Shown: one piece after another, positions 28,257 to 37,716 of the stretch
Position numbering within the stretch: position 1 is the first letter of the stretch
Layout of the letters: every line of letters begins with the position of its first letter
Origin: Gammaproteobacteria bacterium
GTDB taxonomy: Bacteria > Pseudomonadota > Gammaproteobacteria > Pseudomonadales > Pseudohongiellaceae
Assembly: GCA_002706685.1 (NCBI GenBank)
Contig: PALV01000006.1
Coordinates: forward strand, 12,858-76,857
Direction: 5' to 3'
DNA: 64,000 nt
Notes under the pieces: generated by a model
Database searches by the model: none
The model's input: the letters and a program-made list of their open reading frames with translations, nothing else
What the model was told of the DNA's origin: nothing
Program-made: the position numbers and the translations under genes

Positions 28257-29921
28257 CTACATGTTTGGATAGCTTGGACCGCCGCTGCCCTCAGGAACTA
28301 CCCAGCGGATATTCTGTGCCGGATCCTTGATGTCACAGGTCTTGCAGTGCACACAGTTCTGCGCGTTGATCTGGAAGCGGCGCGTACCATCGCTTTCCTC
28401 CAGAACTTCGTAGACACCGGCTGGGCAGTAGCGCTGCGCTGGTTCGTCATACAGCGGCAGGTTGTGCTTGATTGGCACTTCCGGATCGATCAGCTGCAAA
28501 TGGCAGGGCTGATCCTCTACATGGTTGGTATTCGAGAGAAACACGGAAGACAGCTTGTCGAATGTAATCTGACCATCCGGCTTGGGATACTCGATCTTGC
28601 GGCACTGGTCAGCTTTTTTCAGCTGGGCATAGTCCGGTGTCGTGTCGTGGAAGGTCATCGGAAAATGACCAGCAAAGATATTGTGCTCGATGAAGGTCAG
28701 ACTGCTGCCAATCCAGAAACCGAACTTGTGGAAACCGGCGCTGAAGTTACGGGCCTTGTGCAGTTCGTCGTGCAGACTGGACTTGCGGAAGCGTTCGCCG
28801 TATTCAGTCAGGTCCTGACCGGCCGCAACTTCACCCTGCTTGAGCGATTCCATGATCGATTCGGCGGCCAGCATGCCAGAGCGCAAGGCTGTATGGCTGC
28901 CCTTGATTTTGGCAGCGTTAAGGGTGCCGGCATCACAGCCAATGATCAGACCACCCGGGAAGCTCATCTTGGGCAGCGAATTCAAACCACCCTTGTTGAG
29001 GGCTCGTGCGCCGTAGCTGATGCGCTTGCCGCCTTCCAGGTACTGTTTGATGACAGGGTGAAGCTTGTACTTCTGGAATTCATCATACGGGCTGATGTGC
29101 GGATTCTGATATCCGAGGTCGACAATAAGACCCACATAAACCTGATTATTTTCAGCGTGATACAGGAAGCCACCACTGGAACCAGCATAGCTGTCTCCGA
29201 TCATTGGATAGCCGGCGGTGTGCACGACCAGCCCTTCCTTGTGTTTTTCCGGCGGGATTTCCCAGACCTCTTTGAGACCTATACCGTAATGCTGTGGATC
29301 GCTGTCCTTGTCCAGTTCAAATTTGGCGATCAACTCTTTGCCCAGGTGTCCCCGGCAGCCTTCTGCGAAAATTGTATACTTGGCGTGGAATTCGAAGCCC
29401 GGCTCGAAGGCATCTTTCTTTTCGCCATTAGCGTCAACGCCCATATCACCCGTGGCGACACCCTTCACCGAACCATCTTCATTGTAGAGAATTTCGGCAG
29501 CGGCAAATCCGGGAAACACCTCGGCGCCCAGCTCCATGGCCTGGTCAGCCAGCCATCGGCAAAGATTGCCCAGTGAAATGATGTAATTGCCGTGATTGCG
29601 CATGGGTTTGGGCACAATCATGTCGGGAAAACGAACGGCTTTCTCTGCTCCGGGCAGATAATATATGTCATCGCCTGTTACGGCGGTATGCAAGGGCGCG
29701 CCTTTTTCCTTCCAGTCTGGAAACAGTTCAGTCAGTGCTGCGGGTTCGAAAACCGCACCTGACAGAATGTGAGCACCGACTTCAGAGCCCTTTTCCAGAA
29801 CGCAAACCGATATCTCTTTCTCTGCTTCCTGTGCCAGTTGCAACAACCGGCAGGCAGTCGCCAGACCCGCAGGACCCGCGCCTACGATAACGACATCGAC
29901 TTCCATAGATTCGCGCTGCAT
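28257..29921 (-). CDS. Electron transfer flavoprotein-ubiquinone oxidoreductase
   Basis: Passes electrons from ETF, reduced by acyl-CoA and other dehydrogenases, to ubiquinone at the inner membrane. 554 residues. The FAD motif VVIVGAGPAGLATA is at about 9-22. The C-terminus carries a 4Fe-4S cluster motif: CPAGVYEV, then CVHCKTCDIKDP. GGGAG-type ribosome site (GGGGAG) precedes the ATG. The subunits etfAB are not in the window. It supports the acyl-CoA dehydrogenase at 42 kb and the acyl-CoA synthetase at 25 kb. Confidence 0.96.
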   Translation of the reverse strand: MQRESMEVDVVIVGAGPAGLATACRLLQLAQEAEKEISVCVLEKGSEVGAHILSGAVFEPAALTELFPDWKEKGAPLHTAVTGDDIYYLPGAEKAVRFPDMIVPKPMRNHGNYIISLGNLCRWLADQAMELGAEVFPGFAAAEILYNEDGSVKGVATGDMGVDANGEKKDAFEPGFEFHAKYTIFAEGCRGHLGKELIAKFELDKDSDPQHYGIGLKEVWEIPPEKHKEGLVVHTAGYPMIGDSYAGSSGGFLYHAENNQVYVGLIVDLGYQNPHISPYDEFQKYKLHPVIKQYLEGGKRISYGARALNKGGLNSLPKMSFPGGLIIGCDAGTLNAAKIKGSHTALRSGMLAAESIMESLKQGEVAAGQDLTEYGERFRKSSLHDELHKARNFSAGFHKFGFWIGSSLTFIEHNIFAGHFPMTFHDTTPDYAQLKKADQCRKIEYPKPDGQITFDKLSSVFLSNTNHVEDQPCHLQLIDPEVPIKHNLPLYDEPAQRYCPAGVYEVLEESDGTRRFQINAQNCVHCKTCDIKDPAQNIRWVVPEGSGGPSYPNM

Positions 29922-29987
29922 AAACTCACTCCCCCTGACTTGTGCGGCATTACGCGTGATGGCCCTTACATGGGCAGCGTATTATCC

Positions 29988-30902
29988 TTAATTCAACCCC
30001 AAATCGCAAAGGCAGGCCTGCAGCGCACCATGGATTTCCGGGTATTGAAATGTAAAACCGGCATGTTCGAGCCGTGCCGGCAAAACCTGCTGCCCTTTCA
30101 GCAGCAGCTGGTCCCCCATCTCGCCAAACATCAGCAGTACCATGGCGGGAGGCTGGTGGAACACAGCTGGACGGCGCAGCAGGTCCGACAGCGTATCATT
30201 AAACTGACGGTTGCTGACCGGGTGCGGCGCTGTGACGTTAAATACGCCTGTCTGCTCGTGGTCCTGCAGAACCCATTGCAGCGCGTTTATCAGGTCAGTT
30301 CTATGAATCCAGGACAGCATCTGTTCACCGTGCCCCAGGCGACCACCCAACCAGAATCGATAAAACGGCAACAGACGCGCCAGCATGCCGCCACCAGCTC
30401 CCAGTACCACACCAAAGCGCATCAGGCAGACTCTCACTCCCAGCGACTCCGCTTTGCGGGCTTCATCTTCCCAGCGTTTGCATAGCTCATGCGAGAAACC
30501 ACTGCCTCCACTGTCTCTTTCAGTCAGCGGTCGATCACGCTCGGTCCCGTAATACCCCACGGCGGAGGCGTTGATCAGACACTCGGGTTTGTGGTCGAGG
30601 CGTTGCAGCAGCTGAATGACCTCTCGCGTTGTGTCCAGCCTGCTATTCATCAAAACCTTCTTCCGCGCAGCTGTCCAGCGTTTTGCCGCGATACCTTCTC
30701 CTGCCAGGTTGATGACAGCGTCAAAGTGTTCGTCCTGTCCCAGCTCATCGAGGTTGCGAACCAGTTCCGGGCCAGCACCCAGTTTGACTCTGGCAGCCGC
30801 ATAATCGCGCACCAGAATGGTCAGTGAGTGGCTCGCGGCAAGCAGTTCACGAACCAGCGCCTGACCTATAAAACCGGTGCCGCCTGTCATCAGAATCCGC
30901 AT
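29988..30902 (-). CDS. TIGR01777-family epimerase-like protein (YfcH type)
   Basis: 304 residues, atypical short-chain dehydrogenase fold. The nucleotide-binding start MRILMTGGTGFIGQALV is followed by VINLAGEGIAAKRW, SAVGYYG and a C-terminal DUF1731-like region with LRRPAVFHQPP. GGAGGA precedes the ATG. Family members are often called sugar-nucleotide epimerases, but no substrate is established. It lies 66 bases upstream of ETF-QO in the same direction. Confidence 0.9.
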   Translation of the reverse strand: MRILMTGGTGFIGQALVRELLAASHSLTILVRDYAAARVKLGAGPELVRNLDELGQDEHFDAVINLAGEGIAAKRWTAARKKVLMNSRLDTTREVIQLLQRLDHKPECLINASAVGYYGTERDRPLTERDSGGSGFSHELCKRWEDEARKAESLGVRVCLMRFGVVLGAGGGMLARLLPFYRFWLGGRLGHGEQMLSWIHRTDLINALQWVLQDHEQTGVFNVTAPHPVSNRQFNDTLSDLLRRPAVFHQPPAMVLLMFGEMGDQLLLKGQQVLPARLEHAGFTFQYPEIHGALQACLCDLGLN

Positions 30903-31011
30903 TCAAATTCCTCCATTGCCGCCTCAGGCAGCTTGCCAGAATTATGCCCACATTATGGCAATTCGCCCCCAGAATCTCACAAATTGTCACAACAGTGCGA
31001 TGCATTTTTTT

Positions 31012-31030
31012 GATAATATTCGGATTATTC
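31012..31030 (+). promoter_or_regulatory. Weak inverted repeat before the TonB-dependent receptor
   Basis: GATAAT-N6-ATTATT lies 65 bases before the receptor start in an AT-rich stretch. The half-sites resemble Fur hexamers, but the 6-base spacing is not the canonical layout. It may be a degenerate Fur site or just promoter sequence. Confidence 0.25.
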
Positions 31031-31094
31031 TAAATTACACCCCGTAGATCCGATCCACGACTAACCCGAATAGCCGCATCTTTTTGGAGTATTC

Positions 31095-33257
31095 ATGACG
31101 CGCAAGATCATTATCTCGCCTCTAATTCGTGCCAGTGCACTCAGTCTGGTTGCATTCAGTCTGGGCGCGCTGGTTAACCTTGCCTACGCCACCGAACAGA
31201 ATCCAGATCTCGAAGCACAGGACGAATCGTCCACCGTTATTTACCCCGCCTCATTTTTTCAGCCCTACAATCCGGTGTCGGTCAACGACATGATAGACCG
31301 GATACCCGGTGTCAGCATCAGTGGCAATTCCGGCGGCCGGGGTCTTGGCAGTGGCGGCGACCTGCTGATTAACGGTCAGCGTCTGGCTGGCAAGGACAAT
31401 TCTCCGAGAGATCAGCTGAGCCGTATTGCGGCACGTGAAGTAGAACGTATTGAAATTATTCGTGGCACCTCTGGCGAACTCGCGGTTCGTGGCTCAGGCC
31501 AGGTGGTCAACGTTGTTCTACAGGACAGTGGAGCGCGTGCTTCCACCTCCGTGGAGCTTAGTACTGATCGCCAGATTGACGGCTCTCTGCAGCCCGGCGG
31601 ATCCATTTCACACAGTCGTCAAAGTGGCGGCCTCAGCGTCATGCTGAGCGCTGCAGCTGACCCGCAGTACTGGCATGAAGAGCGTCTGGAGCGCAGTTTT
31701 GCGCCAGACCTGACACCCACCCAGCTGATGGAAGAAGACAAAGTCCGTGATCGCATGCGTTATCAGACCAGCGCTATCATGGGCTACCAGATGAACCAGC
31801 ACCGCATGCAGCTCAATGCGCTGTACGCCACCGCAGACCACCCCGTCGATGTGGACCGAAGTTATTTTTCCCCAGGCACCAATAATCAACTGACGCGCCT
31901 GGAGCGGGAGCAGTTCGATAACGTAAACAACAACTGGGAAGTCGGTGGCGACTACGAATATACCTTCGACGACGGTTCGCGTGCCCTGCTTCTGTTCATC
32001 GTAAACAGCGACACTAATGACTACACACGCAATCGATTTGACAACGACTCACCCGGCCAGATTGATGGCGAAGAGCGCAAGACGCTGTTTATCGACTCTG
32101 ACCGACAGACTCAGGAACGCATTGTGCAGACAACCTACAACTGGGGTCTGACGGATTCGCAGGACATGCAACTGGGGGTTGAACGGGCACAGACCATTCT
32201 CGATTCAGCTCTGCTGATCGGTCGCGACAGCGGTTCTACGGCGCCATCACCAGAATTCGGGGGCCTGCGCCCGGCACTGGGTGTCTCCAACCTGGGGTCT
32301 ACCGTCGAAGAAATGCGTTACGAGGGTTTTGCCGTTCACAACTGGACACTCAATGACCGTATGACGCTGGAAAGCAGTGTTGAGTATGAGACCTCTGAGA
32401 TATCTCTGTCCGGCAGTGCCAGCAACTCGCGCGAGTTCAGTTTTATCAAGCCTTCTGTGGACTATCGTTTCAATATCACTGAGGCACTGCAGCTGCGTGC
32501 GACTGTTGGCAAGGAAGTGCAGCAGCTTAGTTTTGAGAATTTCTCGGCCACTGCCAACACCTCAGACAACGAGCAGGACGCCAATGCTGGCAACCCTGAT
32601 CTGGTCCCGACCCAGGAGGTTCGCTATGAACTGACGCTTGAGTATCGCCTGCCCAATGAAACAGGCGTTGTCAGTTCACGCTTTTTCCTGAGAGACCTGG
32701 AAGACCAGATTGGCCGTGTTGACGCGACCGTGAACCCCAGCTCGCCGATCTCTGCTGCCGGCAATATCGGTGACGCAAAGCGTTGGGGTGTTTATCTCGA
32801 TGGCAGCACACGGCTGAACATGCTGGGCCTTCCAGATGCGCTGATTTCCACCAGCCTGTATCTGTTTGACTCGGAAGTGACCGACGCATTGCTTGGCACG
32901 ACAGAGCGCATCAATGGGCGCGGGCGTTTTCAGCTGGGATTCCAGCATGATGTTACACGCTGGAATTTCAATTACGGCTTTAATTACGGCATGCCCTTGA
33001 ATGGCGGCAATCGCAATGTCGACATCAGCAGCATTGACTGGTCACACGATCCGACCAGCCTGACCATGTTTGTATCCACCGTGATGTTTGATGATGTAAC
33101 GTTCCGTCTGGAATCAAACAACACACTGGGTGACGAATGGTGTCGTAACCGGGTTCGCTATGATGGTACGACAGCGTCCGGCCAGATCCGCGAACTTGAG
33201 GATGCCTGCTGGGTTGCTGGCCAGAAACTGGCGCTGAAGGTAAGAACAACGTTCTGA
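31095..33257 (+). CDS. TonB-dependent outer-membrane receptor
   Basis: 720 residues. A signal peptide ends near AYA (about 32). The plug domain contains VNDMIDRIPGVSI, LLINGQRLAGK and VERIEIIRGTSGEL; a 22-strand barrel and a terminal Phe follow (KVRTTF). The N-terminal TonB-box region is not obvious. Two Cys in the last 60 residues (EWCRNR, DACWVA) may form a disulfide in an outer loop. The ligand is unknown: no siderophore, B12 or sugar genes are nearby. A promoter-proximal inverted repeat of GATAAT type is present but is not a convincing Fur box. Confidence 0.9.
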   Translation: MTRKIIISPLIRASALSLVAFSLGALVNLAYATEQNPDLEAQDESSTVIYPASFFQPYNPVSVNDMIDRIPGVSISGNSGGRGLGSGGDLLINGQRLAGKDNSPRDQLSRIAAREVERIEIIRGTSGELAVRGSGQVVNVVLQDSGARASTSVELSTDRQIDGSLQPGGSISHSRQSGGLSVMLSAAADPQYWHEERLERSFAPDLTPTQLMEEDKVRDRMRYQTSAIMGYQMNQHRMQLNALYATADHPVDVDRSYFSPGTNNQLTRLEREQFDNVNNNWEVGGDYEYTFDDGSRALLLFIVNSDTNDYTRNRFDNDSPGQIDGEERKTLFIDSDRQTQERIVQTTYNWGLTDSQDMQLGVERAQTILDSALLIGRDSGSTAPSPEFGGLRPALGVSNLGSTVEEMRYEGFAVHNWTLNDRMTLESSVEYETSEISLSGSASNSREFSFIKPSVDYRFNITEALQLRATVGKEVQQLSFENFSATANTSDNEQDANAGNPDLVPTQEVRYELTLEYRLPNETGVVSSRFFLRDLEDQIGRVDATVNPSSPISAAGNIGDAKRWGVYLDGSTRLNMLGLPDALISTSLYLFDSEVTDALLGTTERINGRGRFQLGFQHDVTRWNFNYGFNYGMPLNGGNRNVDISSIDWSHDPTSLTMFVSTVMFDDVTFRLESNNTLGDEWCRNRVRYDGTTASGQIRELEDACWVAGQKLALKVRTTF

Positions 33258-33265
33258 AGAATGAT

Positions 33266-33294
33266 CCGGTTCTGATCCTGTGGTTCAGAACCGG
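33266..33294 (+). terminator. Possible weak terminator after the TonB-dependent receptor
   Basis: CCGGTTCTGA and TCAGAACCGG form a 10-base perfect stem with a 9-base loop just after the receptor stop codon. There is no T run, so termination may be inefficient or Rho-assisted. Confidence 0.45.
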
Positions 33295-33348
33295 AGCAAG
33301 CAGACGGGCCTTGCGGCGCTGAACTTCCAGGTGCAGCGCCGACCCGAA

Positions 33349-34080
33349 TCAGGACTCTGGTTTGGAGAAGACGAACATATGCTGCCAGGGCAAAAAGTCC
33401 AGCGTATCGTCCCATTCCAGACCAAATACACTCATTTCCCGCACGACCTGCTCCACACTCATCTTGTGAAGTGGGCGAATTGGCACCGTGTCGTCTTCCG
33501 CGCGATATTCAACCAGAAATATACGACCACCCGGGCGCATGGCATCATAAATCACCTGCATCATTTCAAACGGGTGCGAAAACTCATGGTAGGCGTCAAC
33601 CAGTAGCACAGCATCGACACTATTGGGTTCCAGGCGCGGGTTGTCCACTTCACCCAGTACCATTTCCACATTATCCAGTCCCGTCTCTGCCTTGCGCTGC
33701 TCGATGATGGCCAGCATTTCTGGCTGAATATCCACAGCGATCACCTTGCCCTGTGGTACCTGCTGTGCCATACGGAAGGAAAAATAGCCGGTGCCTGCGC
33801 CAATATCTGCCACCACATCGTCGGGTTCCAGATTCATATTGGCGACCACTTCATCTGGCATTTCTTCGTGTGTGCGCTGGGTGCGCTCCAGCCAGCCGGC
33901 CCCCTGATGCCCCATCACACCGGAAATCTCGCGGCCCATGTAGAACTTGCCGATTCCGCCCTGGCTTCGGCCTGGATCGTGCTCATAACCCGGATGTTCC
34001 GCTGACTGGGCTGACGCGGCAAGCAGGCCGGCAGCGATCAGCGCAAACATGCCCATCTGTCGCGCGATTAGTCTCTTCAT
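33349..34080 (-). CDS. Class I SAM-dependent methyltransferase-like protein with signal peptide
   Basis: 243 residues from the ATG at 34080, which has AGGAG upstream. The first 27 residues (MKRLIARQMGMFALIAAGLL, then AASAQSAEH) form a convincing Sec signal peptide. The rest is a Rossmann methyltransferase: VVADIGAGTGYFSF (motif I), VIAVDIQPEML, and VDAVLLVDAYHEF. Homologues with signal peptides exist in environmental bacteria. SAM is not known to be available in the periplasm, so the location and true cofactor are open. It is convergent with the TonB-dependent receptor and divergent from a CoA-transferase. Confidence 0.82.
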   Translation of the reverse strand: MKRLIARQMGMFALIAAGLLAASAQSAEHPGYEHDPGRSQGGIGKFYMGREISGVMGHQGAGWLERTQRTHEEMPDEVVANMNLEPDDVVADIGAGTGYFSFRMAQQVPQGKVIAVDIQPEMLAIIEQRKAETGLDNVEMVLGEVDNPRLEPNSVDAVLLVDAYHEFSHPFEMMQVIYDAMRPGGRIFLVEYRAEDDTVPIRPLHKMSVEQVVREMSVFGLEWDDTLDFLPWQHMFVFSKPES

Positions 34081-34257
34081 TAGCAATACTCCTGTGTGAA
34101 CCGGACCCTGATTGTAATGCAAACACCTGACTAACGCAGCCAGGACTCTGAAGAGATACCGCACAGACAGCCATGGACTTGCCATGAAAGTCAGCTGTAA
34201 AATCGAGCGCTTGTCTTATGACCATTCGAGTCAACCACAGCCGAGGAAGAAGAAATC

Positions 34258-35442
34258 ATGAGCAAGGTGTTGGAAGGTATTCGTGTACTGGACTTTGGTC
34301 GCTATATTGCAGGACCCTTTTGTGCCAGCCTGCTGAGCGATATGGGCGCGGAGGTCATCCGCATTGAGAAAGTTCAGGGCAGCGAGGACCGCTTCCTGTC
34401 ACCAGTATCAGATGCGGGTGATGGCGCCCTGTTCATGCAGATGGGCCGCAACAAACTGGGCATGACCCTGAACCCGATGAAACCGGAAGGCCGCGAGATT
34501 GTCCGCAAGCTGGTCGTCAGTGCCGATGTTGTAGTCGCGAATCTGCCCCCCGATACTCTGCAGGCCATGGGGCTGGATTACGAGAGCCTGAAGGCAGTAA
34601 AGCCCGATATCATTCTGACCATGATTTCCGCATTCGGTACCGGTGGCCCTTATAGCAACCGGGTAGGGTTTGACGGACTTGGACAGGCCATGTCTGGCGC
34701 CATGTATATGTCAGGTACATCTGATCAGCCGGTTAAGTCCTATGCGCCATTTATTGACTTTGGAACCGCCAGCCTGAGCGCTGTCGGAACCATGGCAGCC
34801 CTGCTAGAGCGACAGAAGACCGGTCGTGGCCAGGTTGTCGAGGCCTCGCTGTTCAATACCGCCCTGACCATGATGAACGGCACGCTGATCGAACAGGCCA
34901 TGATCGCACCCGATCGCGTCGCCACTCTCAACCGCTCGCAGACCTCCGGACCCGCAGATACCTATCGCACCAGGGACGGCTGGGTGCTGGTGCAGTCGGT
35001 AGGCGGGCCATTGTTTGAACGCTGGGTCGAACTGATGGGCGAACCGCACTGGCTGGAGGATCCCCGTTTCAAGGACGACATCAGCCGTGGCAACAATGGA
35101 GAGGTGATCAGCGAACGGCTGGCAGCCTGGTGCGCTGAACGCACATCGGCCGAAGTACTGGAGACCATGGAAAAGGCGCGTATTCCTGCCGGGCCTGTAA
35201 TGTCACCCCAGCAGGTACTGGACGACCCGCATGTTGCCGCAAGGCAGATGTTTGAGAAACTGAGCTATCCGGGTGCCGATAAGCCTGCGCCAGTCATGAA
35301 GACGCCGTTCAGCCTCTCCGCGACGCCCCCGTCGGTGGAACGCCGCGCACCGACGCTGGGGGAGCATACTGATCAGATCATGGCCTCACTGGGTTATGAT
35401 GCTGCCCAGATTGACGAGCTTCGAGGTAAACGGGTTATCTGA
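34258..35442 (+). CDS. CaiB/BaiF-family CoA-transferase (class III)
   Basis: 394 residues. Moves CoA between acyl-CoA and a free acid by way of an aspartyl-CoA thioester; the catalytic Asp is probably in GFDGLGQAMSG (about residue 140). The N-terminal VLDFGRYIAGPFCASLLSDMGAEVI and the central TYRTRDGWVLVQ are typical. AGGAAGA precedes the ATG. Substrate unknown; formyl-CoA, carnitine-CoA, bile-acid and alpha-methylacyl-CoA enzymes share this fold. A second member lies at 49.3 kb with limited similarity. Confidence 0.92.
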   Translation: MSKVLEGIRVLDFGRYIAGPFCASLLSDMGAEVIRIEKVQGSEDRFLSPVSDAGDGALFMQMGRNKLGMTLNPMKPEGREIVRKLVVSADVVVANLPPDTLQAMGLDYESLKAVKPDIILTMISAFGTGGPYSNRVGFDGLGQAMSGAMYMSGTSDQPVKSYAPFIDFGTASLSAVGTMAALLERQKTGRGQVVEASLFNTALTMMNGTLIEQAMIAPDRVATLNRSQTSGPADTYRTRDGWVLVQSVGGPLFERWVELMGEPHWLEDPRFKDDISRGNNGEVISERLAAWCAERTSAEVLETMEKARIPAGPVMSPQQVLDDPHVAARQMFEKLSYPGADKPAPVMKTPFSLSATPPSVERRAPTLGEHTDQIMASLGYDAAQIDELRGKRVI

Positions 35443-35463
35443 TCAAACAGACATTCGTCGCCG

Positions 35464-36201
35464 TCACTTGAAGTCGAAACCCTGCTCGGCCAGAAATCCT
35501 CGCATATGCGGTCTGGATTTTTCGCTGAGCAGTGTTGAAACCTGCTCACTCCAGCAAATGCCATGACCGCCACCCGTGCGGTTACGATAATACTCGCGAA
35601 CCGCCTCGTCATAATCCTCAATGAGCGCCGCGTCCTCACTGTCGTCGTAGGTATCCTGCTTGAGGATCACTGGCAGAGGCAGACGGGGCTTGGTTTCAGG
35701 ATCCTGATCCGGATACCCGAGACACAGGCCAAAAACCGGATACACTCCGCGTGGCAGTTTCAGCAGGTCCGACACCTGACGTGGGTTGTTACGTAAACCA
35801 CCGATATAACAGATGCCCAGCCCTTCCGATTCAGCGGCTACCACAACATTCTGTGCGAACAGGGCAGCATCAACCGTTGCGATGATAAATTGCTCCGTAT
35901 ATTCGCCCGAGAATGGCTTCTGGTACTTTTCACAGCATTTGCCGGCGCGACGCAGGTCGGCACAGAACACCAGGAACTCTGCCGCCGCAGCGACATAAGG
36001 CTGGTTGCCGGCGTAACCGGCCAGAGCCTGACGGCTTTCCTGACTGGTGACGCGAATGATGGTGGCACCCTGCAGGAAGCTTGATGTTGCCGCGCACTGC
36101 CCGGCCGTTATGATCTGCTCAAGCAGGCCATCGGCCAAAGGCTGATCTTTGAATTTTCGTATGCTGCGATGCGCCTGCAGCAATTCCATGGTTGCATTCA
36201 T
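35464..36201 (-). CDS. nfsA: NfsA-type flavin nitroreductase / NADPH oxidoreductase
   Basis: 245 residues, FMN-dependent, matching the oxygen-insensitive nitroreductase A group. HRSIRKFKDQPL at the start contacts FMN; ATSSFLQGATIIRVT and GLGICYIGGLRNNP are family motifs. It starts inside the stop codon of the upstream serine hydrolase gene (ATGA overlap), so translation is coupled. The natural substrate (quinone, nitro compound or flavin) is not determined. Confidence 0.88.
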   Translation of the reverse strand: MNATMELLQAHRSIRKFKDQPLADGLLEQIITAGQCAATSSFLQGATIIRVTSQESRQALAGYAGNQPYVAAAAEFLVFCADLRRAGKCCEKYQKPFSGEYTEQFIIATVDAALFAQNVVVAAESEGLGICYIGGLRNNPRQVSDLLKLPRGVYPVFGLCLGYPDQDPETKPRLPLPVILKQDTYDDSEDAALIEDYDEAVREYYRNRTGGGHGICWSEQVSTLLSEKSRPHMRGFLAEQGFDFK

Positions 36202-37544
36202 TGTGATGTCACTTCTGCCAGAACGGTATCAAGAAACTGGGGCACAACGTCATTGGCCAGCGAGGTCGTGGCATTAAACAGCACGACCATGCCGACGTCG
36301 TATTCGGGGATCAACACCATTTCCGAACGGAAACCGCGAACACCACCGCCATGGTGCACAATCCTCACCCCATCGTAGTCCATGATGCGCCAGCCCAGGC
36401 CGTACCAGGCCTTCTGTACCTTTGGCCAGCGGTTGAAATAGTTGCCGTAGGGGGTTTCCACAACTGGAGTATGCTGCATGGCCAGCAGCTCCGGGGATAA
36501 AACATCCGGTACGCCACCCAGATTGGCCTGGACCCAGCGCGCCATATCAACAATCGTCGCATTCACACCGGCAGCCGGGCCGGCTGTGTAATATGCAGGA
36601 TTGGTTGTGCTGACGCGCCAACCGCCTCGCCCACGCTGGTGCGGCTCACTGGCATACGGGTTATTGATATAGTCCTCATAGCCCATGGAGGCCGAGCGCA
36701 TCTGCAGTGGCGCAAAAATATTCTCACGCACAAAATCATCATAATGGGTCTGCAGACTGGCTTCTACGACATCGGCAACCAGCGAGAACACCACATTCTG
36801 ATAACCGTAGCATTCCCCGGGTGCACAGACTGTGGGAATCTCATGAAACTTTTCCTGAATCTTCTGATAGGCCACGCCAGCATCAAGCATGTTGGAAAAT
36901 GCGTGCGGCATCAGCCCTGTTGAGTGACTGAGAACGTGGCGCAGGGTCATGCTTTGCGTGGCAGGGTCGGTGCCAATCGAGTATTGCGGCAGAATGCCAG
37001 CGACAGGGTCATCCCAGCTGAAAATATTATGGCTCACCAGCTGAGAGGCGACTGTGCCGGCAAAGGTTTTCGACACCGAGGCGATGCGGAACACCGTTTG
37101 GGCGTCTACTGCCTCATTTTCTGCAACACTGCGCACGCCAAGCGTCTGGACATCAATCAGCCCTCGCGAAGAAACGATTGCCAGCGCAACACCCGGGATC
37201 CCCAGCTCATTGACCTGAGCCTGTAACCAGTTCTTGTAGGCACTGTAGTCCAGTTGCTCGGCCGGCGATACGGGTTGTGGTAATTGCCCTGGTGTTAACT
37301 GCTGAAAGGTTGCCGGGCGATAGTTTCCAGTGCCTGGCAGTTCTTCAGCGTGTGTCATCCCGTAGAAGGAAAGGCCAGCAACCGCTGTCAGCATCACTGA
37401 CGCCAGCAGCCGCGCCGAGCGATGCGTTCGGCCGCGCCTTAAGCCCGGATTATTCGCAGAAATGTGATGGAACGGTTTTCGGGGCAAAAACAAAATACCA
37501 ACCTGCCGGGCGAAATCGAGTTGCCATGGAAAATACCATGACAA
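36198..37544 (-). CDS. Secreted serine hydrolase, beta-lactamase class C / esterase family
   Basis: Up to 448 residues. The catalytic SVSK (SxxK), the YQN tyrosine motif and HHGGG (replacing KTG) place it in the penicillin-binding/class C superfamily, which includes esterases and D-aminopeptidases. A signal-like segment LLASVMLTAVAGLSFYGMTHAEE precedes the domain. The frame opens at a TTG (37544) about 50 residues earlier; the true start is uncertain, and other TTG codons follow. A class C ampC-type lactamase is unlikely to be assured without the KTG motif. It overlaps nfsA by 4 bases. Confidence 0.82.
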   Translation of the reverse strand: MSWYFPWQLDFARQVGILFLPRKPFHHISANNPGLRRGRTHRSARLLASVMLTAVAGLSFYGMTHAEELPGTGNYRPATFQQLTPGQLPQPVSPAEQLDYSAYKNWLQAQVNELGIPGVALAIVSSRGLIDVQTLGVRSVAENEAVDAQTVFRIASVSKTFAGTVASQLVSHNIFSWDDPVAGILPQYSIGTDPATQSMTLRHVLSHSTGLMPHAFSNMLDAGVAYQKIQEKFHEIPTVCAPGECYGYQNVVFSLVADVVEASLQTHYDDFVRENIFAPLQMRSASMGYEDYINNPYASEPHQRGRGGWRVSTTNPAYYTAGPAAGVNATIVDMARWVQANLGGVPDVLSPELLAMQHTPVVETPYGNYFNRWPKVQKAWYGLGWRIMDYDGVRIVHHGGGVRGFRSEMVLIPEYDVGMVVLFNATTSLANDVVPQFLDTVLAEVTSQ

Positions 37545-37602
37545 GCAAATATTGCAAGTGTGAGGCTGCGAATGGGGCGATTTTGGGATGCCTGTCAGTC
37601 AC

Positions 37603-37637
37603 AAAAAAAAGGCCAGTCGGCGGCAGACCGACTGACC
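37603..37637 (-). terminator. Terminator after the DegQ-type protease gene
   Basis: Minus strand GGTCAGTCGG, 7-base loop, CCGACTGGCC, then eight T. A 10-base stem with one G-T type wobble position. It ends the protease transcript before the serine hydrolase gene. Confidence 0.88.
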
Positions 37638-37716
37638 TGAAACGGGCAGAGAGCATCTATCAACACGCTGCTGTATGCCCATCACAACGTGCCTCTTGCG
37701 GGATTCAGCTTGCCTG

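Noticed and set aside
28347..29576. 409-codon open frame on the plus strand
   Set aside because: It lies wholly opposite the well-conserved ETF-QO gene, has no family features and no ribosome site. It is a codon-bias shadow.
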